DNA from: Enterobacter sp. Bisph1
Lineage (GTDB): Bacteria > Pseudomonadota > Gammaproteobacteria > Enterobacterales > Enterobacteriaceae
Length of the DNA stretch: 64,000 nt
NCBI RefSeq assembly: GCF_000814905.1
Contig: NZ_JXAG01000023.1
Span: 31,195-95,194 of the forward strand
Direction of reading: 5' to 3'
In this document: positions 58,160-64,000 of the stretch, piece after piece
How the letters are laid out: every line of letters starts with the position of its first letter
Position numbering within the stretch: position 1 is the first letter of the stretch
Translations under genes and position numbers: made by a program
The notes under the pieces: model-generated
Seen by the model: the letters and a program-made list of their open reading frames with translations, nothing else
What the model was told of the DNA's origin: nothing
The model's database searches: none

Positions 58160-58912
58160 ATGGCTGTTACTAAGCTGGTTCTGGTTCGTCACGGCGAAAG
58201 CCAGTGGAACAATGAAAACCGCTTCACCGGTTGGTACGATGTTGATCTGTCCGAGAAAGGCGTTGGCGAAGCCAAGGCGGCAGGCAAACTGCTGAAGGCG
58301 GAAGGTTACACCTTCGATTTTGCTTATACCTCTGTGCTGAAACGTGCCATCCACACGCTGTGGAACGTGCTGGACGAACTGGATCAGGCATGGTTACCGG
58401 TGGAGAAAAGCTGGAAACTGAACGAGCGTCACTACGGTGCGCTGCAGGGTCTGAACAAAGCGGAAACCGCTGAAAAATATGGTGACGATCAGGTTAAACA
58501 GTGGCGTCGCGGCTTTGCCGTAACCCCGCCCGCGCTGACCAAAGATGATGAGCGTTTCCCGGGTCACGATCCGCGTTATGCAAAACTGACTGAAGCAGAG
58601 CTGCCGCAGACGGAAAGCCTGGCACTGACCATCGATCGCGTGATTCCTTACTGGAACGACACCATTCTGCCGCGCCTGAAAAGCGGCGAGCGCGTGATCA
58701 TTGCCGCTCACGGTAACTCCCTGCGCGCGCTGGTGAAATACCTTGATAACATGAGCGAAGAAGAGATCCTCGAACTGAACATTCCGACCGGCGTTCCGCT
58801 GGTGTATGAGTTCGATGAAAACTTCAAACCGCTGAAACACTACTACCTGGGTAATGCGGATGAGATCGCCGCGAAAGCTGCTGCGGTAGCGAACCAGGGC
58901 AAAGCGAAGTAA
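58160..58912 (+). CDS. gpmA: 2,3-bisphosphoglycerate-dependent phosphoglycerate mutase GpmA
   Basis: Glycolytic mutase converting 3- and 2-phosphoglycerate. 250 residues; phospho-histidine motif [10 protein letters not shown] (H11), second His in [12 protein letters not shown] (H184), and [13 protein letters not shown]. Start ATG 58160 ([12 protein letters not shown]) with CAGGAG upstream; the frame from 58124 runs through the Fur box and is rejected. Confidence 0.97.
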   Translation: MAVTKLVLVRHGESQWNNENRFTGWYDVDLSEKGVGEAKAAGKLLKAEGYTFDFAYTSVLKRAIHTLWNVLDELDQAWLPVEKSWKLNERHYGALQGLNKAETAEKYGDDQVKQWRRGFAVTPPALTKDDERFPGHDPRYAKLTEAELPQTESLALTIDRVIPYWNDTILPRLKSGERVIIAAHGNSLRALVKYLDNMSEEEILELNIPTGVPLVYEFDENFKPLKHYYLGNADEIAAKAAAVANQGKAK

Positions 58913-58927
58913 GTTTTTCGCCGATAA

Positions 58928-58957
58928 AAAAAGCGTGGAACTTTCCACGCTTTTTTA
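58928..58957. terminator. Bidirectional terminator between gpmA and aroG
   Basis: Stem AAGCGTGGA / TCCACGCTT with T-runs on both strands, between two convergent genes. Confidence 0.85.
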
Positions 58958-58969
58958 TTTGCCCGAACG

Positions 58970-60022
58970 TTAGCCGCGTCGTGCTTTTACCGCCGCCGCC
59001 AGCTGGTGCAGAATAGTACCCGTGTCATCCCAGCCGATGCAGGCGTCCGTCACGCTTTTGCCGTACACCAGCGGTTCACTGCTCTCCAGGCTCTGATTTC
59101 CTTCCACCAGATGACTTTCGATCATCACGCCGATAATTGACTTTTCACCACCGGCAATCTGCTGGCATATATCGTTGCCCACTTCCATCTGCTTTTTAAA
59201 TTGCTTGCTGGAATTTGCATGGCTGAAGTCAATCATCACCTGCGGTTGCAGCCCGGCTTTTTGCAGACCGGCTTTTACTTCCGCAACGTGTTTGGCACTG
59301 TAATTCGGCTCTTTGCCGCCGCGCAGAATAATATGGCAGTCGCCATTCCCCGCAGTGTTCACAATGGCCGAGTGACCCCATTTGGTCACCGACAGGAAGC
59401 AGTGCGGCGCGCCTGCGGCGTTGATTGCGTCGATAGCCACTTTAATGGTGCCATCGGTACCGTTTTTGAAGCCAACCGGACAGGAGAGACCGGATGCGAG
59501 TTCACGGTGCACCTGCGACTCGGTGGTACGCGCGCCAATCGCGCCCCAGCTCATCAGATCCGCCAGATACTGTGGCGTGATCATATCGAGGAATTCACCG
59601 GCGGCCGGTAAACCGCTGTCGTTGATCTCCAGCAGTAGTTTGCGCGCGATGCGTAAGCCATCGTTGATCTGGAAGCTGTTATCCATATGCGGATCGTTAA
59701 TCAGCCCTTTCCAGCCCACCGTGGTGCGGGGCTTTTCAAAGTAGACGCGCATAACGATTTCCAGCTCGCCTTTCAGTTCCTCACGTAATGCCAGCAGACG
59801 CGAGGCGTACTCCTTCGCCGCCGCAGGATCATGAATAGAACAAGGACCGATCACCACCAGCAGACGATCGTCGTTGCCGTTGAGGATTTTGTGGATCGCT
59901 TTGCGTGCACAACCGACCGTATTGGCGGCGGTTTCGGTGGCAGGGAATTTTTCAAGGAGCGCTACGGGAGGCAATAACTCATTGATCTCTTTGATGCGTA
60001 AATCGTCGTTCTGATAATTCAT
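58970..60022 (-). CDS. aroG: Phe-sensitive DAHP synthase AroG
   Basis: First step of the shikimate pathway: phosphoenolpyruvate plus erythrose 4-phosphate. 350 residues; catalytic motif VIGPCSIHDP (C61 and following), FEKPRTTVGWKG, GARTTESQVHRELASGLSCPVGFKNGTDG and the metal ligand His in DFSHANSSKQ. Length and N-terminus (MNYQNDDLRIKEINELLPP) identify the Phe-sensitive isozyme. A TyrR box stands upstream. Confidence 0.96.
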   Translation of the reverse strand: MNYQNDDLRIKEINELLPPVALLEKFPATETAANTVGCARKAIHKILNGNDDRLLVVIGPCSIHDPAAAKEYASRLLALREELKGELEIVMRVYFEKPRTTVGWKGLINDPHMDNSFQINDGLRIARKLLLEINDSGLPAAGEFLDMITPQYLADLMSWGAIGARTTESQVHRELASGLSCPVGFKNGTDGTIKVAIDAINAAGAPHCFLSVTKWGHSAIVNTAGNGDCHIILRGGKEPNYSAKHVAEVKAGLQKAGLQPQVMIDFSHANSSKQFKKQMEVGNDICQQIAGGEKSIIGVMIESHLVEGNQSLESSEPLVYGKSVTDACIGWDDTGTILHQLAAAVKARRG

Positions 60023-60338
60023 GATCTTTCCAGTGGTCATACTTTTTGTAATGAATGCAATCTTTCCAATCTAACTTGTCGGCTGCCAAGTGTAAACGCG
60101 ATTTTACACTGCGGGCGGATAATTCCTGGAATGCAGGTAAATCGACGTAAAAAGTAGCGCCTGGAGATATCACGGCTACACTTTTTAACTGTAAACACTT
60201 TTATTTTTCCTTTTAGCGCTATTCTATGCTGCCTTATGACGCATGAATGGCTTCTTAAACCACTGAGCGTGATAATTTGTTCGCGCTGCTTTTATCGGCA
60301 TCCATCGCGGTAAAAACGACCGGAACAGGAGCATCATG
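60023..60338. promoter_or_regulatory. aroG / ybgS intergenic region with a TyrR box
   Basis: TGTAAACGCGATTTTACA at 60091-60108 is a perfect-arm TyrR box (TGTAAA-N6-TTTACA) on the aroG side. A weaker half-site with TGTAAACAC lies near 60191. The rest should hold the ybgS promoter; AACAGGAGC precedes ybgS. No gene is seen in these 316 bases. Confidence 0.75.
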
Positions 60339-60725
60339 ATGAAAATGAATAAATTAGCGACTCTTTTATTGACGACCACGCTGACTCTGGCAGGCGCTAG
60401 CGCCTATGCGGCAGACGCCACATCTACTGGCGATAGCAACGGTGACGCTAATGCGGCAGCGGCTGCAGGCCAGCCGGCACCGGATGCCAAACAAAATATC
60501 GCGCCAAATAACGTGGACAACAGCCAGATCAATAACGGCAACATGAATAACACCAATACCAACTCTACTACTCAGAGCACATCTAAACAGCACATGAGCA
60601 AAAGCGAAGTGCATAAAAACAGTATGTGTAAAGATGGTCGTTGCCCGGACGTGAATAAAAAGGTTGGTACCAAAAGCGGCACTAACCATGAAGTAAATCA
60701 TAAAACCGACGGTACAACGCAGTAA
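60339..60725 (+). CDS. ybgS: YbgS-like exported low-complexity protein
   Basis: A 128-residue protein matching E. coli YbgS. Signal peptide about 1-24 (KLATLLLTTTLTLAGASAYAAD); the mature part is rich in Asn, Ser, Thr and Ala (NNTNTNSTTQSTS) and has no evident fold until HKNSMCKDGRCPDVNKKVGT, a conserved two-Cys motif. Probably periplasmic; function unknown. I start at the second of two adjacent ATGs (60336 and 60339), following E. coli MKM. Confidence 0.85.
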   Translation: MKMNKLATLLLTTTLTLAGASAYAADATSTGDSNGDANAAAAAGQPAPDAKQNIAPNNVDNSQINNGNMNNTNTNSTTQSTSKQHMSKSEVHKNSMCKDGRCPDVNKKVGTKSGTNHEVNHKTDGTTQ

Positions 60726-60747
60726 CCCCCCGCTGCGTTAACCTCTC

Positions 60748-60777
60748 AGGAGAGCTTCGGCTCTCCTTATTTTTTTC
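60748..60777 (+). terminator. Terminator after ybgS
   Basis: Stem AGGAGAGC / GCTCTCCT closed by a TTCG tetraloop, followed by TATTTTTTT. Confidence 0.9.
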
Positions 60778-60842
60778 TCCGTAGTGTGAAAAAATCTGCA
60801 ATGATGTACGGCGTTTATATTTTTTAAAGGGAAGCCCGATCA

Positions 60843-61775
60843 ATGGCGCATTCACACTCGCACTCGCCCGCCGACGCTAACGGCCGTCGTCTGTTGCTGG
60901 CATTTATCGTCACCGTCGTTTTCATGGTTATCGAAATCATCGGCGGTCTGGTTTCAGGATCTCTGGCGCTGCTTGCCGACGCGGGACACATGTTGACGGA
61001 TGCCGCCGCGCTGCTTTTTGCCTTGTTAGCCGTCTTTTTTGCCCGCCAGCCGCCCAGCGCTCAGCGTACCTTTGGCTGGCTTCGCCTCACCACTCTTGCG
61101 GCATTTGTGAATGCGCTGGCGCTGGTAGTTATTACCGTGTGGATTGTTTGGGAAGCGATCCAACGTTTCGCCCATCCGCAACCCGTGGCCGGTTTGACCA
61201 TGATGGTGATTGCTATCGCCGGTCTGGTAGCAAACCTGCTCTCGTTTTGGCTACTGCATCGGGGAAGTGAGGAGAAGAACCTGAATGTTCGCGCTGCCGC
61301 GCTGCATGTGCTGGGTGACTTACTGGGTTCCGTTGGTGCCATCGTCGCGGCGCTGGTGATTATGTTCACCGGCTGGACGCCCGTTGACCCAATACTTTCC
61401 GTGCTGGTTTCGGCGTTAGTACTGCGTAGCGCGTGGCATCTGCTGCGCGAGAGCGTGAATGAACTGCTGGAAGGCGCGCCGGCTTCGCTGGATATTGGCG
61501 CGTTAAAACGCCATTTGCGCCGCGCTATCCCTGAGGTGCGCGATGTCCATCACGTGCATGTCTGGTTAGTTGGAGAAAAGCCGCTGATGACCCTGCATGT
61601 ACAGGTGATACCGCCGCGCGATCACGATAAGCTGCTCGGTAAGATACATCACTTTCTGGCGCACCATTATCAGATTGCCCATGCGACGGTGCAAATGGAG
61701 TATCAGCCCTGTAGCGGGCCAGACTGCGACCTTGGCGAGACGCAGCCTGACCACCACTCAGCACATCATCATTAA
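60843..61775 (+). CDS. zitB: Zinc efflux transporter ZitB (cation diffusion facilitator)
   Basis: Exports Zn2+ in exchange for protons. 310 residues; His-rich N-terminus ([14 protein letters not shown]) and C-terminus (DHHSAHHH), six membrane helices, the metal-site pairs in [15 protein letters not shown] (helix 2) and [14 protein letters not shown] (helix 5), and a cytoplasmic domain ending [19 protein letters not shown] ([20 protein letters not shown]). Convergent with pnuC; the two stop codons overlap by four bases. Confidence 0.95.
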   Translation: MAHSHSHSPADANGRRLLLAFIVTVVFMVIEIIGGLVSGSLALLADAGHMLTDAAALLFALLAVFFARQPPSAQRTFGWLRLTTLAAFVNALALVVITVWIVWEAIQRFAHPQPVAGLTMMVIAIAGLVANLLSFWLLHRGSEEKNLNVRAAALHVLGDLLGSVGAIVAALVIMFTGWTPVDPILSVLVSALVLRSAWHLLRESVNELLEGAPASLDIGALKRHLRRAIPEVRDVHHVHVWLVGEKPLMTLHVQVIPPRDHDKLLGKIHHFLAHHYQIAHATVQMEYQPCSGPDCDLGETQPDHHSAHHH

Positions 61776-62491
61776 TGAGAAAGCGCGTGAGAGCCTCGCT
61801 GACGCGCGCTATTAATCCACATCCGACTGCCGTTCAGGGCAATAAAGGTGAGGATCATATATTCCACCGACATTGCCCACACGCCCTGCAAGGCGAATAT
61901 CACCACGCTAATAACGTTAATCACCACCCATAACAGCCAGTTTTCAACATATTTACGCGTCATTAGAATCATCGCGACGATAGAGAGCACCATCATGCAG
62001 GAATCCCAGAACGGAAACGCGTCTGGCTGCAGCTGCGGCATCGCTACGTCTATGCCGACGGTTTGCATAACCGCCACGGCGATTTTCGTCAGAAGGGCAA
62101 ATACCGGATCGATAAAGAAGGTCATTAAGCCAATGGCGACGACACACACACCCAGCCACGTTAACGCTTTAGGCAGCGGCAGCCAGCGGATTTGTAGCTC
62201 CGCTTCGTTGTGCGCGGTTTGCCGCGACCAGGCGTACCAGCCATAAATATTGGCGGCAAAGAAAAACAGCTGCAGCAATAAACTGGCGTAGAGCTGGATC
62301 TGAAAAAAGATGATGGCAAACAGCGTCACGTTGATCAGGCCAAACGCGTAATTGCTGATCTTCTCAAGGCTGGCGAGCCAGATGCACAACAAGCCTGCCA
62401 GCGTACCTGTGGCTTCAATCCATGAGAGATCGTACCCGCCCGTGCCGATGGGAATATGCACCAGAATATTCTGCGTACTGAAAAAATCCAT
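61772..62491 (-). CDS. pnuC: Nicotinamide riboside transporter PnuC
   Basis: Facilitates uptake of nicotinamide riboside for NAD synthesis. 239 residues with seven or eight hydrophobic helices; the family substrate-site segment [20 protein letters not shown] (about 78-97) and [21 protein letters not shown] near the C-terminus are clear. It lies 37 bases downstream of nadA in one operon. Confidence 0.94.
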   Translation of the reverse strand: MDFFSTQNILVHIPIGTGGYDLSWIEATGTLAGLLCIWLASLEKISNYAFGLINVTLFAIIFFQIQLYASLLLQLFFFAANIYGWYAWSRQTAHNEAELQIRWLPLPKALTWLGVCVVAIGLMTFFIDPVFALLTKIAVAVMQTVGIDVAMPQLQPDAFPFWDSCMMVLSIVAMILMTRKYVENWLLWVVINVISVVIFALQGVWAMSVEYMILTFIALNGSRMWINSARQRGSHALSH

Positions 62492-62528
62492 TCTTACCCC
62501 AGAGCGTATCGCTACGCATTGAATTTAA

Positions 62529-63572
62529 TTAAGAACGTAGTGTAGCCGCAAAATCGAGCATGCGGTTAAGCGGCAATAGAGCCCCCTCGCGCAACGCAGC
62601 ATCAACATGGATTTCATGTTCTGCGCCGCCGTTTTCGAGACCTTCGGCAATGGCTTTCAGGCCGTTCATCGCCATCCACGGGCAGTGCGCGCAGCTGCGG
62701 CAGGTTGCGCCCTCGCCTGCCGTCGGCGCTTCCAGCAACTCTTTTTCCGGAACCGCCTGCTGCATTTTATAAAAAATACCTCGGTCAGTGGCGACGATAA
62801 GCTGCTGGTGCGGCAGGGTTTTCGCCGCAGCGATAAGCTGACTGGTTGAACCGACGGCGTCCGCCAGGCTCACCACCGATTGTGGCGATTCAGGATGCAC
62901 CAGAATGGCAGCATCCGGGTAGAGCGCTTTCATGCGCGTGAGCGCCTGGGTTTTAAATTCATCATGCACAATACAGGCACCCTGCCAGCACAACACATCC
63001 GCGCCGGTCTGCTTTTGTACATAGCTGCCAAGATGACGATCCGGAGCCCAGATAATTTTTTCACCCAGGCTATCGAGATGTTCAATCAGTTCGACGGCGA
63101 TACTGGATGTCACTACCCAATCAGCACGCGCTTTCACCGCCGCAGACGTGTTGGCGTAAACCACCACGGTACGATCCGGGTGCGCATCGCAAAAGGCGCT
63201 GAACTCGTCAATTGGACAGCCAAGATCGAGAGAGCATTCCGCCTGCAGCGTTGGCATCAGAATGGTTTTTTCCGGGCTGAGGATTTTGGCGGTTTCCCCC
63301 ATAAAACGCACACCGGCCACCAGTAAAGTCGAGGCGGAATGCCTGGCACCAAACCGCGCCATCTCCAGCGAGTCAGAGATACAGCCGCCGGTCTCTTCCG
63401 CAAGCTGCTGTATTTCCGGGTCGGTATAGTAGTGCGCGACCATTACCGCATCACGCTCTTTAAGTAAGCGTTTGATCTTTTCGCGATAAAACTGCTTCTC
63501 TTGCGGGTTTAACGGTGCGGGCTTGGCCGGGAATGGATAAATTGCGCTTTCTGGATCAAACATTACGCTCAT
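62529..63572 (-). CDS. nadA: Quinolinate synthase NadA
   Basis: Condenses iminoaspartate with dihydroxyacetone phosphate using a [4Fe-4S] cluster. 347 residues; [18 protein letters not shown] (about 47-64), cluster Cys in [11 protein letters not shown] (C113), CWQGACIVH (C200) and [10 protein letters not shown] (C291-C297 region). Start ATG 63572 ([15 protein letters not shown]) fits E. coli; another ATG lies at 63575. Confidence 0.96.
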   Translation of the reverse strand: MSVMFDPESAIYPFPAKPAPLNPQEKQFYREKIKRLLKERDAVMVAHYYTDPEIQQLAEETGGCISDSLEMARFGARHSASTLLVAGVRFMGETAKILSPEKTILMPTLQAECSLDLGCPIDEFSAFCDAHPDRTVVVYANTSAAVKARADWVVTSSIAVELIEHLDSLGEKIIWAPDRHLGSYVQKQTGADVLCWQGACIVHDEFKTQALTRMKALYPDAAILVHPESPQSVVSLADAVGSTSQLIAAAKTLPHQQLIVATDRGIFYKMQQAVPEKELLEAPTAGEGATCRSCAHCPWMAMNGLKAIAEGLENGGAEHEIHVDAALREGALLPLNRMLDFAATLRS

Positions 63573-63643
63573 CATGCTCTCGTTTGGCTTGCTTAACTTA
63601 ATAACCGGATCAACGTCTGCGGAACCGTCCGTCAGCGCTCCGT

Positions 63644-63661
63644 TGTTTTATATACTAAACA
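63644..63661. promoter_or_regulatory. NadR box upstream of nadA
   Basis: On the minus strand TGTTTAGTATATAAAACA, matching TGTTTA-N6-TAAACA with one mismatch, 70-90 bases before the start. Confidence 0.8.
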
Positions 63662-63716
63662 AGATAGCCGATTGGACAGAAAAAGTCGTGGGGAATTTTG
63701 TAGAAAGCCAGATAGC

Positions 63717-63741
63717 AAAAAAGCGCCGCCAGCGCCATTTT
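63717..63741 (-). terminator. Terminator-like hairpin after the split tRNA-Lys remnant
   Basis: On the minus strand GGCGC...GGCGC-type stem followed by six T residues, at the same distance from the tRNA-like end as the terminator at 63947-63973. Confidence 0.5.
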
Positions 63742-63746
63742 TACAT

Positions 63747-63838
63747 TGGTGGGTCGTGCAGGATGACTCGCTTCGCTCGCCCTTCGGGTCGTCGCCGCAA
63801 GCGGCTCCGTTGTCTCACTTCGTTCGACTCGAACCTGC
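63747..63838 (-). pseudogene. tRNA-Lys 3' remnant split in its T loop by a 64-bp hairpin-rich insert
   Basis: 63747-63764 is the last 18 bases of a tRNA-Lys including CCA (minus strand ATCCTGCACGACCCACCA), and 63829-63838 (minus GCAGGTTCGA) is the sequence that normally precedes it in the T arm. The 64 bases between are a string of small hairpins (for example GCGAAGC, CCCGAAGGG, GCCGCTTGCGGC on the minus strand). Upstream of GCAGGTTCGA the tRNA sequence is not recognisable, so no functional tRNA is encoded. Confidence 0.8.
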
Positions 63839-63946
63839 CGCAGGGATACTCGTCTCATCCTGAGACTCGCCCTGCGGGCCAACGCTGCGCGTTGTTCAAA
63901 ATCGTTCCCGACGATTTTGTCGAATCTTCGATTTGAAGCAGATAGC
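63839..63946. repeat. Hairpin-rich spacer between tRNA-Lys remnant and tRNA-Lys
   Basis: Continues the hairpin series: CCGCAGGG / CCCTGCGG enclosing GTCTCA-TCC-TGAGAC, AACGC-TGC-GCGTT, CAAAATCGT-TCCCG-ACGATTTTG and TCGAA-TCT-TCGA. The end repeats the AGATAGCAAAAAAGCGCC found at 63711-63727. No coding potential. Confidence 0.65.
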
Positions 63947-63973
63947 AAAAAAGCGCCTTTAGGGCGCTTTTTT
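63947..63973 (-). terminator. Terminator of the tRNA-Lys transcript
   Basis: Stem AAAGCGCC / GGGCGCTTT with TTTA loop and T-runs on both strands, directly after the tRNA CCA end. Confidence 0.8.
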
Positions 63974-63977
63974 ACAT

Positions 63978-64000
63978 TGGTGGGTCGTGCAGGATTCGAA
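63978..64000 (-). tRNA. tRNA-Lys, 3' end only (cut by the window edge)
   Basis: The minus strand reads TTCGAATCCTGCACGACCC then ACCA, the T loop, acceptor arm and CCA of enterobacterial tRNA-Lys. In E. coli a lysine/valine tRNA cluster lies at this place upstream of nadA. The anticodon is outside the window. Confidence 0.85.

Noticed and set aside
1..64000. CRISPR arrays or prophage
   Set aside because: No regularly spaced short direct repeats and no phage structural, lysis or integrase genes were seen.

Overview
The window is chromosomal DNA of an enterobacterium (Enterobacteriaceae, near Enterobacter, Kosakonia or Klebsiella rather than Escherichia). Most of it is the conserved block from rlmF to nadA in an order close to E. 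coli: ybiB-dinG, rhlE, cecR-ybhGFSR, ybhQ, ybhP-clsB-ybhN, ybhL, moaABCDE, ybhK, uvrB, bioBFCD/bioA, ybhB, ybhC, pgl, ybhA, modABC, acrZ, modE-modF, galETKM, gpmA, aroG, ybgS, zitB, pnuC-nadA and a lysine tRNA cut by the right edge. Departures from E. coli include a flavin-reductase gene beside rlmF, eptA-basRS placed beside uvrB, an orphan ABC ATPase between uvrB and bioD, and a DUF2167/site-2-protease pair before galE. The genus is inferred from gene content only.

Layout. 1-2.4 kb: rlmF (partial), flavin reductase, ybiI, ybiJ. 2.4-7.6 kb: an AT-rich island of three tandem copies (about 1.7 kb period) of an unrecognised gene, the first broken by a one-base deletion. 7.6-32.5 kb: conserved core, including an SOS pair (dinG-ybiB, LexA box), a CecR-controlled ABC exporter operon with a 28-bp perfect palindrome, molybdopterin genes behind a Moco RNA leader, and eptA-basR-basS with a PmrA box and a 30-codon pmrR-like gene at its end. 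32.5-36 kb: an orphan UrtE-like ATPase behind a sigma-54 promoter and a possible NtrC site, then an accessory cassette with a STM2901-family gene, a DUF1493 gene and an orphan T6SS hcp. 36-45 kb: biotin genes, ybhB, ybhC, pgl, ybhA. 45-46.3 kb: a second STM2901/DUF1493 cassette. 46.3-64 kb: mod, gal and the genes to nadA, ending in a split tRNA-Lys remnant loaded with small hairpins.

Main discovery candidate. Two cassettes about 10 kb apart carry the same two-gene module (STM2901-like, then DUF1493, with overlapping stop and start codons). Each sits exactly at the 3' end of a host gene and is bounded by a direct repeat of that 3' end: 144 bp spanning the ATPase/bioD tails for cassette A, and 100 bp of ybhA (plus a further ybhA scrap after an internal deletion) for cassette B. 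Host genes stay intact and no integrase or transposase is present. In cassette A an orphan Hcp lies beside the module. In cassette B the STM2901-like gene is frameshifted while the DUF1493 gene is intact. This fits a T6SS effector/immunity module whose toxin half decayed and whose immunity half was kept. That reading is inference; the repeats, overlaps and frameshift are directly visible.

How genes work together: bioBFCD and bioA share a BirA operator; moaA-E make molybdopterin while modABC/modE/modF bring in and sense molybdate; basRS should switch on eptA and the pmrR-like peptide gene through two PmrA boxes; galETKM forms the Leloir operon with both gal operators; nadA-pnuC share a NadR box.
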